7,783 bases of DNA from Chloroflexota bacterium (GTDB lineage: Bacteria; Chloroflexota; Anaerolineae; Thermoflexales; Thermoflexaceae): NCBI GenBank assembly GCA_030550075.1, contig JAUQQB010000124.1:1-7783 (forward strand). The letters are read 5' to 3'. Under the pieces are notes generated by a model. That model made no database searches and was not told the origin of the DNA. It saw nothing but the letters and a program-made list of their open reading frames with translations. A program made the translations under genes and the position numbers. Shown here one piece after another: positions 1 to 4,502 of this stretch. Positions within the stretch are counted from its first letter, which is position 1. Each line of letters starts with the position of its first letter.

Positions 1-1
1 A

Positions 2-109
2 AGTCTCAGTGGTATCCACTATAAAGGAGATCATAAGCCTATATTCTTTGGCAAAGGAAATCCCAATCCAGACCTCTCCTTCCAAAGCATCGCCCTCTGG
101 CGTAGAGCG
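2..109 (-). pseudogene. Continuation of the IS1-family transposase DDE domain in a shifted frame (partial)
   Basis: Read from 109 downward, just after the seven-A tract, this frame gives 36 codons without a stop. It contains GEVWIGISFAKEYRLMISF, the second beta-strand region of IS1-type DDE domains, and follows naturally after 'LDALWTFVKK' of the upstream frame. It is offset by +1 (equivalently -2) from the zero frame, so one A fewer or two more would join them. It has no start of its own. It runs off the left edge, so the remaining catalytic residues cannot be seen. Confidence 0.75.
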
Positions 110-536
110 TTTTTTTAACGAATGTCCATAAGGCATCCAGTTCCACCTGGGAGACCTTTAATTCCTTGAGGAGCATCTTATTGACCTCCTCGCAATGTCT
201 GGCTGCTATATTCAACCAACGGCGAACTGTATCGACCTTCACTTCTAATACCTCAGATACCCCTCTGAGGGATATCCCTTGGACCAAGAGCTTTAAGGCT
301 AAAAGGACTTTATCTTCAGGGGTTCGGAGGTTATAGAATAGGGTGCCTGTCCGACGGCAGAAAGATGTTCCACATACCCGGCAAAGGAATTTGCGTCGCC
401 TCTTCCCCTTTTTAGCCTTGATCGTCCCATTGGAAACGATATTACCTTCGCCTGTTTTACCATATAAGGTGCATTCTGGATTTGGACAGGCTTCATTTTT
501 TAAGTTATATTTTGGTTTTCTCCCTCTTTTTGCCAT
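39..536 (-). CDS. IS1-family transposase, zero-frame part (zinc ribbon, HTH, start of DDE domain; frame broken)
   Basis: This 165-residue frame is the N-terminal part of an IS1-type transposase, which binds the element's ends and moves it by DDE chemistry. A basic start (MAKRGRKPKY) leads to a zinc ribbon with Cys17, Cys22, Cys52 and Cys55. A helix-turn-helix lies at about 82-118 (ISLRGVSEVLEVKVDTVRRW). 'QVELDALWTFVKK' at 130-142 carries the likely first catalytic Asp, D134. After K142 the frame runs into unrelated sequence and stops, while the family sequence continues in another frame (2-109). The break falls on a run of seven A (T at 110-116). The start ATG at 536-534 follows GGGAGGGGAGTAGG, a strong ribosome binding site. 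Either this copy is inactivated by a one-base indel or it uses slippage to make the full protein. The tract could also be a homopolymer read error. Confidence 0.85.
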   Translation of the reverse strand: MAKRGRKPKYNLKNEACPNPECTLYGKTGEGNIVSNGTIKAKKGKRRRKFLCRVCGTSFCRRTGTLFYNLRTPEDKVLLALKLLVQGISLRGVSEVLEVKVDTVRRWLNIAARHCEEVNKMLLKELKVSQVELDALWTFVKKTLYARGRCFGRRGLDWDFLCQRI

Positions 537-571
537 CCTACTCCCCTCCCAGCAATGATCTCAGTAATGAG

Positions 572-600
572 AGGATAGCACACAGAGGGCCAATTATCAA
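572..600 (-). promoter_or_regulatory. Sigma70-type promoter of the IS1-family transposase
   Basis: On the minus strand TTGATA (600-595) and TATCCT (577-572) are separated by exactly 17 bases. The -35 matches the consensus at four or more positions. The -35 box lies just inside the terminal repeat, as in IS1, where the promoter partly overlaps the left inverted repeat and transposase binding there can repress it. The transposase start is about 35 bases downstream of the -10 box. Confidence 0.6.
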
Positions 601-619
601 CTATTATGGGGTCATTACC
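590..619 (-). repeat. IS1-like terminal inverted repeat (one end)
   Basis: The plus strand reads CAATTATCAACTATTATG followed by GGGTCATTACC and ends at 619. Compared with the remembered IS1 right end (CTATCAATAAGTTGGAGTCATTACC), TATCAA, TA, GG and GTCATTACC are shared. The partner repeat is outside the window, so the assignment rests on this resemblance and on the adjacent transposase. Confidence 0.6.
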
Positions 620-805
620 AACAATCCGATGATGTGTAAATTAGACTTGCTGCATAATTGGACGGAGATCGCCCTATTCTGCTCCCTACAGCCCAGGGGG
701 CCACAGGGAGGGATCGAAAGACTCTCTTGGGGCGCTGGATTGGGCGCCATTGAAATCCCTAGAGAAATGCCTTTTCTTTCTGCATCTCAAAAAAGCGATA
801 AAGAG
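620..805. other. Gene-free stretch between the insertion sequence and a transposase remnant
   Basis: No frame here looks coding. Short inverted repeats are visible, such as CTCCCT near 681 with AGGGAG near 709 and a GGCGC...GCGCC pair around 730-750. The stretch near 642-660 (TAGACTTGCTGCATAATTG) has the look of an insertion-sequence terminus, but no partner was found. It is best read as transposon debris. Confidence 0.4.
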
Positions 806-1300
806 TTAAAGTAATAGAGAGGTAAGGGAAAGGTTATTTTTTGGAGAAAGGACAGGGTCTTGGCTCATAACGGGCCAACCTTTGCCAAACGGTGGAGATT
901 CCATCGCTCCTCGGGAGCCCATTGCCCTGATTCTGGTCCACCAGCGGATGACAATCCGCTGAGAAGACGGACGCATAGGGGGATCAGAAGTCCCTATATC
1001 TTTGGCAATTTGGATCATCCTCGGAAGGCTTTCCCCAAGTTTTCGGCTTCGATCTCCAATAACGCCGGCGACGATGGGCCTTGTTCGTCGGCTTCCAGAA
1101 TGTCATCTGATGGGGCGGATCGAAGGGTCTCTTCTTAAGATGGCGAGGAGGCCAATTTTTGGGATCTAATGCTGGATGGTGGGGATAGAGACGCCCAATA
1201 TACGCCGGATGGCCCGAGGCTGGCTCGTTCTGGATCGGCTCCGAGCATTTGCTCCCTTAGGGCCTCCCAGTAACGGACTTTCGGGTTCAAGCCCAGGAAT
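806..1300 (-). pseudogene. Decayed IS1-family transposase remnant, several frameshifts and an internal deletion
   Basis: No single frame is open, but pieces in the three minus-strand frames line up in the order of an IS1-type transposase. From about 1290 downward: KVRYWEALREQMLGADPERASL, then in the next frame RAIRRILGVSIPTIQH (helix-turn-helix) ending in a stop at 1168-1166. Next come SDDILEADEQ near 1110 (first catalytic Asp region) and RTRPIVAGVIGDRS near 1080-1040 in another frame. After these come QRLARYE in one frame and AKTLSF in another, near 880-845; both recall the conserved IS1 C-terminal 'RQRLAR...LSFSK'. The segment normally between 'LEADE' and 'RTR..VA' is missing, pointing to a deletion of about 20 codons. 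The N-terminal zinc ribbon is not visible. It is on the same strand as the insertion sequence at 1-619 but different in sequence. The bounds are approximate and the identification comes from reading by eye. Confidence 0.6.
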
Positions 1301-1380
1301 GCGTCACTATCCTTAGATAGCCCATCCCCTACCCGTAACTTAGTAAAGAACACGAGCGGTTTCCTTTCAGGAGGATAGGT

Positions 1381-1956
1381 ATGAAAAATCAGACCAACTG
1401 CCGAACACTCTTCCGACAGAGGATTCCGCACGCTGGATGGACCCGGTCCGGTCAGAGCCTGGTTGAGTTCGCTCTGATCCTTCCAGTGCTGTTGCTGTTC
1501 ATGCTGGGCGTCATGGAGTTTGGTCGGATTCTCTTTGTCTACACAGAGGTCTCCGGCGCCGCGCGGGAGGCCCTGCGGGCGGCGACGGCGACGATTCACC
1601 GGGGCAACGATGCCGACCGCGGAAAGGTAACAACGGCCGAGTGCACTGAGATCCTGACCCGAGTTTATGGGACCCTAGTGCTGACGCCTCGAACCCAGGT
1701 GACCATCACGGTGGAATATGTCCGTCCAAGCCCTGGAAGCAGCACCACCATCGTTGGGGTCTGCTCTTCCGACTCTGCTCAGTCTCAATTGCCTACCCAG
1801 GTGCTGGTCCTGAATGATCAGGTGTATGTGGAAGTCCAATCCCAGGTGAGCGCAGCCACCCCCTTGATCCGTCCCTTCGTATCGAACCTGCCGCTGCGCT
1901 TTGCCGGGATGCGCTCGGTGGTCCCGATCAGCGGGATCGCTATGCCGAAACCTTGA
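1381..1956 (+). CDS. TadE-like pseudopilin
   Basis: A 191-residue membrane-anchored, pilin-like protein. TadE pseudopilins are minor components of Tad (tight adherence, Flp) pili. They are normally cut by a prepilin peptidase between Gly and the residue after it, with a Glu five residues on. Here a basic leader of 24 residues ends in G24, followed by QSLVEFALILPVLLLFMLGV, so the cut would be G24/Q25 and the conserved Glu is E29. The hydrophobic helix spans about 29-52. The C-terminal 140 residues are beta-rich and exported, with two cysteines (C88, C128) that could form a disulfide. The start is chosen because AGGAGG at 1369-1374 sits six bases before the ATG. It is the first gene of a cluster; the next TadE-like gene begins 41 bases after its stop. 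No convincing promoter box was found in the 80 bases upstream. Confidence 0.9.
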   Translation: MKNQTNCRTLFRQRIPHAGWTRSGQSLVEFALILPVLLLFMLGVMEFGRILFVYTEVSGAAREALRAATATIHRGNDADRGKVTTAECTEILTRVYGTLVLTPRTQVTITVEYVRPSPGSSTTIVGVCSSDSAQSQLPTQVLVLNDQVYVEVQSQVSAATPLIRPFVSNLPLRFAGMRSVVPISGIAMPKP

Positions 1957-1997
1957 TCAACCGGCCCCTTTTATTCGCAAGCTGACGGAGCCCTTCG

Positions 1998-2483
1998 ATG
2001 CGACCGTGTTTGAAGTCCTGGATGCGGCATGTGCAGCAGGGCCAGAGTCTCGTAGAGTTCGCTCTGGCCGCCACCGTGTTGTTACTGCTTCTCAGTGGGG
2101 TCCTGGATCTGGGGCGGATGTATATGGCGTGGGTGGCGATCCAGGATGCGGCTGGCGAGGGGGCGCTGTATGCTGCCATGAATCCCCGTTGCATCAGCGC
2201 GGCGGATGGCCCGATGTGCGCCTCCCCGAACAACGCTTACGATCGGACATTCATTGCGATCCGGCAAACACCCGGCACCCCCCTGGATCCCTATCGGGTA
2301 ACGATCACCATCACGCCAAACGATCCTAACCAGATTTGCTTCGGCACACCGATCACGGTCTCCACCACGTATTCCTTCACGATGATCACACCCCTTCTAC
2401 ATGGGATGTTCGGCTCGAATGTAACCCTGCGGGCCTATGCGGTGCAACGAGCGTTGAACAATGGCTCCGCAAGCTGTCCCTGA
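1998..2483 (+). CDS. Second TadE-like pseudopilin
   Basis: A 161-residue protein with the same plan as its upstream neighbour: a short basic leader, then G15/QSLVEF with the conserved Glu at E20, then a hydrophobic helix to about residue 38 (ALAATVLLLLLSGVLDLGR). The exported part carries four cysteines (C65, C74, C114, C160), consistent with disulfides outside the membrane. The ATG follows GGAG (1987-1990) at seven bases. A later in-frame ATG (residue 9) would shorten the leader without losing the cleavage motif, so the start is not fully certain. The two TadE-like proteins share the N-terminal motif but little in the C-terminal domain, so they are probably paired minor pilins and not a recent duplication. 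TadE and TadF pairs are known from other tad loci; this one could fill the TadF role. Confidence 0.88.
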   Translation: MRPCLKSWMRHVQQGQSLVEFALAATVLLLLLSGVLDLGRMYMAWVAIQDAAGEGALYAAMNPRCISAADGPMCASPNNAYDRTFIAIRQTPGTPLDPYRVTITITPNDPNQICFGTPITVSTTYSFTMITPLLHGMFGSNVTLRAYAVQRALNNGSASCP

Positions 2484-2506
2484 GGTATTTGAAAAGGATC
2501 CTTTCG

Positions 2507-2531
2507 GTGTCAGCAGCGAAGCCGCTGACAC
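2507..2531 (+). other. Stem-loop in the spacer between the second TadE-like gene and the TadG-like gene
   Basis: GTGTCAGC (2507-2514) pairs perfectly with GCTGACAC (2524-2531) around a nine-base loop. There is no run of T after it, so it is not a normal intrinsic terminator. It lies 19 bases upstream of the ribosome binding site of the next gene and could affect mRNA stability or relative expression within the operon. Confidence 0.5.
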
Positions 2532-2560
2532 GATCCCCTTTCTGATGTGAGGAGGTCAGG

Positions 2561-3871
2561 ATGTCGATAGGAAACATCGGGCGACAACGAGGACAGGCGC
2601 TGGTGCTGATCGCCATCGCTTTCGTCGCCCTGCTGGCCCTCACCGCTCTGGCCCTGGATGGAAGCAATGCCTATGGCCAGCGCCGGCGGGCCCAGAATGG
2701 GGCCGACGCCGGGGCCCTGACCGGCGCCCGGTTCCTCTGGGATCCGCGGCCATGGTGCAGCAACCCTCGTGGATACGGATGTCTGGAAGCCGCCCTGTTG
2801 CGCGCCGTGAGCACGGCCATAGAAGCCCATAACCTCCCCGACACGGATGGTGTGCCGGGAAACGCTTACAACGGCAACATCCAGGTCTTTTACACCGATG
2901 CTGATGGAAACGTTCTCGGACCGGTGGGCGGTGGATTCGTCCCATCTAAGATCGGCACCAAGGATGTCAAGGGGATCCGGGTGGTGGTCTGGAACCCCTT
3001 CTCGGCCTTCATCGCCCGGGTCATCGGCCAGGCGAACCTGCGGGTGAGCGCCGAGGCCACCGCCATCTACCAGCCCCCTATCTCCTGTAATGGCTGGGCG
3101 ATCTTCGGAGGATGCAGCGGCAATTGCCAGCAAAACGTGCTGAAGGCAACCGGCGGCGGGCAAGCGGGGGTGGTGAACGGGAATATTCATTCCAACGCGG
3201 ATATTAACATCAGCCAGCAGATGTATATCAATGGGGTCTGTGATTACGTCACGGAAAAGAGGGGGAACGGCACCTGCCAGACCCAGAGCCAGGGTGGCTA
3301 TATCCCGATGCCCGAGTTTTATCGCTACGAGGATTTCCTGCCGGGCGGCTCCAAATGGAATCAGGTGGATTCCAGCCGACGCTATTATTTCAACGGGTCG
3401 ATCACCCTGAAGTCCGCCGGGCTGTGTCCGAACCCCGGAAACAACTCCGGTGGATCCTATAAGCTGTGCGACGGCCTCTATGTGGTGAACGGCGATGTAA
3501 CCATCCGGGGCGGGGGAACTGTCACCATCACCATTGTCACCAATGGCGAGATCAAGTCCACCAGCTCGAACAACGATCAGGCTTATTTCAGAGGGTTCTA
3601 CCGGGAGCCGGACGGCAAGGGACAGTTGCTCTTTTTGTCAACCTCCAGCAACACCAGCCAGGGGGCCATCCAGCTCTCGTATGCCCGGATCTCATGGGAA
3701 GGGCTGATCTATGCGCCAAATGGGAAAGTGAATCTTTCCGGATCCCAGGGCTTCACCGGGAACGGTGCGATCTTCGGATATGAGGTGGACATCTCTGGGG
3801 CGGACTTCCAGCTAACCTATAACGACGACGCCTGCCCCACCACGCCGCCGCAGATCTTCTTGTTCAAATAG
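2561..3871 (+). CDS. TadG-like protein with TadE/G-type N-terminus and C-terminal beta-helix-like domain
   Basis: A 436-residue exported protein. Residues 8-57 match the Flp pilus-assembly TadE/G-like N-terminal pattern: RQRGQALVLIAIAFVALLAL, then ALDGSNAYGQRRRAQNGADA, with one membrane helix. The Glu at position +5 of true pseudopilins is absent, so it is probably an anchor rather than a processed pilin. Residues about 60-170 form the usual TadG middle region. Classical TadG proteins carry a von Willebrand A domain; this one instead has about 260 residues of short beta-strand repeats. These include VVNGNIHSNADINIS, LYVVNGDVTIRGGGTVTITI, GLIYAPNGKVNLSGS and GAIFGYEVDISGADFQLTY, as in PilX/TadG-associated right-handed beta-helix domains. 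Ten cysteines suggest disulfides outside the membrane. AGGAGG (2550-2555) lies five bases before the ATG. It is the last gene of the cluster, closed by a terminator ten bases after its stop. Confidence 0.85.
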   Translation: MSIGNIGRQRGQALVLIAIAFVALLALTALALDGSNAYGQRRRAQNGADAGALTGARFLWDPRPWCSNPRGYGCLEAALLRAVSTAIEAHNLPDTDGVPGNAYNGNIQVFYTDADGNVLGPVGGGFVPSKIGTKDVKGIRVVVWNPFSAFIARVIGQANLRVSAEATAIYQPPISCNGWAIFGGCSGNCQQNVLKATGGGQAGVVNGNIHSNADINISQQMYINGVCDYVTEKRGNGTCQTQSQGGYIPMPEFYRYEDFLPGGSKWNQVDSSRRYYFNGSITLKSAGLCPNPGNNSGGSYKLCDGLYVVNGDVTIRGGGTVTITIVTNGEIKSTSSNNDQAYFRGFYREPDGKGQLLFLSTSSNTSQGAIQLSYARISWEGLIYAPNGKVNLSGSQGFTGNGAIFGYEVDISGADFQLTYNDDACPTTPPQIFLFK

Positions 3872-3881
3872 GCGCTTTCTC

Positions 3882-3917
3882 GGGGAGGCGTGGAACCGCC
3901 ATGCCCCCCTTCTTTTT
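3882..3917 (+). terminator. Intrinsic terminator of the TadE/TadE/TadG cluster
   Basis: GGGGAGGCGTGG (3882-3893) pairs with CCATGCCCCCC (3899-3909) with one G-U pair and one bulged A, around the loop AACCG. The T-rich tract TTCTTTTT (3910-3917) follows at once. It lies ten bases after the TadG-like stop codon. Confidence 0.8.
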
Positions 3918-4019
3918 GTCTCCCGGAAGATATAAACAGTCTGACTCATCGGGTTGATGCAGGCCGAATCGTGACTCTGATACGTGGCGATCCTTAAGAT
4001 CAGGCTCTTATCTTCCACA

Positions 4020-4068
4020 TTTTGGGGGCTGGGCCGGGGACCCTCGATCCCCGGCCCAGCCTCCAAAA
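4020..4068. repeat. 21-bp inverted repeat (very stable hairpin, no T tract)
   Basis: Bases 4020-4040 (TTTTGGGGGCTGGG, then CCGGGGA) pair with 4048-4068 over 21 positions with a single G-U, leaving the loop CCCTCGA. The T run is before the stem and the A run after it, so they pair with each other and extend the stem. A U tract after the hairpin is missing on both strands. Possible roles are a second, non-canonical termination or RNA-processing site, or a small palindromic repeat element. Confidence 0.8.
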
Positions 4069-4143
4069 ATAAACTTGGCTCATGTCGGCTTTGAGGTGAA
4101 GGGAGGCATCCCTCCAGGCCTCTGACTTCCGAACGATCGGATC

Positions 4144-4222
4144 GATGGGCCTCGATCCCAGGTCCACCATCCCCCGGAATCCGAGAGGGTGCCCCTTTCA
4201 CCCCAAAACCAGCAGGAACTGG
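4144..4222. repeat. Degenerate direct repeat, copy A
   Basis: Matches 4290-4368 at roughly 70-75% when aligned by hand with a few one-base gaps. The best-kept core is ATCCGAGAGGGTGCCCCTT, against ATCCGAGGGGGGTGCCCCTT in copy B. It also shares GATGG, CTCGA and CCCAAAACC-like blocks in the same order. Confidence 0.55.
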
Positions 4223-4234
4223 AAGGTTTCCCTG

Positions 4235-4261
4235 GTAGGGGCGAAAATTTTTCGCCCCTAC
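4235..4261. repeat. REP-like perfect palindrome, 13-bp arms
   Basis: GTAGGGGCGAAAA (4235-4247) is the exact reverse complement of TTTTCGCCCCTAC (4249-4261) around a single T. Palindromes of the type TAGGGGC...GCCCCTA recur between genes in Chloroflexota and cyanobacteria (from memory). Only one copy is in this window, so its dispersed nature is inferred. Confidence 0.7.
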
Positions 4262-4289
4262 GCGAGGGTATGATCGACAGCCCTCCTGA

Positions 4290-4368
4290 GATGGATCTCG
4301 AGCCCTGGGTCATTATCCCCGAAATCCGAGGGGGGTGCCCCTTCGCCCAAAAACCGATAGGAGCCAAT
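4290..4368. repeat. Degenerate direct repeat, copy B
   Basis: Second copy of the unit at 4144-4222. The palindrome at 4235-4261 lies between the two copies, which start about 146 bases apart. Confidence 0.55.
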
Positions 4369-4493
4369 AAACCTGATCCCTCTCCTCGCAGCCTCGTGGT
4401 CACGGGGAGGGAAATCAAGAGGGGAAGAGCTCCTCAACTCCCTTGGGCGGAGGTAGCAGCCTGAGCCCTGACTCACTTTCCCCCATTCCTATC

Positions 4494-4499
4494 GGAGGG
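4494..4499 (+). promoter_or_regulatory. Ribosome binding site deciding the start of the Kelch/DUF11 gene
   Basis: GGAGGG lies three bases before the ATG at 4503, slightly close. The frame is open back to a TTG at 4443, but the added 20 residues are low-complexity (GGGSSLSPDSLSPIPIGG) and would bury the N-terminal export signal. The ATG at 4503 is preferred. Confidence 0.65.
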
Positions 4500-4502
4500 A
4501 GC

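Larger units (their letters stand above)
1..619 (-). mobile_element. IS1-family insertion sequence, 5' part (continues off the left edge)
   Basis: The element reads on the minus strand. It starts at 619 with a terminal repeat that begins GGTAATGACCCC and holds TTGATA further in. This resembles the classic IS1 end, whose right end closes with GGAGTCATTACC (from memory). A promoter, a purine-rich ribosome binding site and a transposase with zinc ribbon, helix-turn-helix and the start of a DDE domain follow in the order expected of IS1 relatives. The 3' end, the second inverted repeat and the second target duplication lie outside the window. Bases 620-628 (aacaatccg) would be one target duplication copy if the boundary is right. 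Family assignment is firm from the transposase; the exact boundary is inferred. Confidence 0.75.
3918..4502. other. Gene-free, repeat-rich spacer
   Basis: No convincing gene is present; the short open frames have no ribosome binding site and cross the repeats. It contains a long-range pair GGAAGATA (3925-3932) / TATCTTCC (4009-4016), the large inverted repeat at 4020-4068, and a hairpin GGATCGA (4139-4145) / TCGATCC (4152-4158). It also contains the palindrome at 4235-4261 and two degenerate direct repeats. The promoter of the downstream gene should lie here, but no strong -35/-10 pair could be picked out. Confidence 0.6.

Noticed and set aside
482..814. 110-codon open frame on the plus strand
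   Set aside because: It runs through the insertion-sequence start, its promoter and its terminal repeat; no ribosome binding site or known domain.
860..1138. 92-codon open frame on the plus strand
   Set aside because: Antisense to the transposase remnant, whose motifs read on the minus strand.
1313..1341. TTAGAT-17-TAACTT as promoter of the Tad cluster
   Set aside because: The spacing fits but both boxes match the consensus poorly; not better than chance.
1135..1599. 154-codon open frame on the minus strand
   Set aside because: Its start overlaps the TadE-like gene in antisense. Only its last part (from about 1300 down) carries transposase-like sequence, which belongs to the decayed remnant and not to an intact gene.
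1901..2329. 142-codon open frame on the plus strand
   Set aside because: It overlaps both TadE-like genes in another frame and shows no signal or domain; the TadE frames have the pilin motif and ribosome binding sites.
2510..3190. 226-codon open frame on the minus strand
   Set aside because: Antisense to the TadG-like gene, with low-complexity His/Arg/Gly composition and no ribosome binding site.
3954..3983. TTGATG-18-TGATAC as promoter in the spacer
   Set aside because: The -10 box matches at only two positions and no gene follows within 500 bases.
4080..4464. Overlapping small open frames on both strands in the spacer
   Set aside because: They cross the direct repeats and the palindrome, have no ribosome binding site and give Pro/Gly/Arg-rich products.
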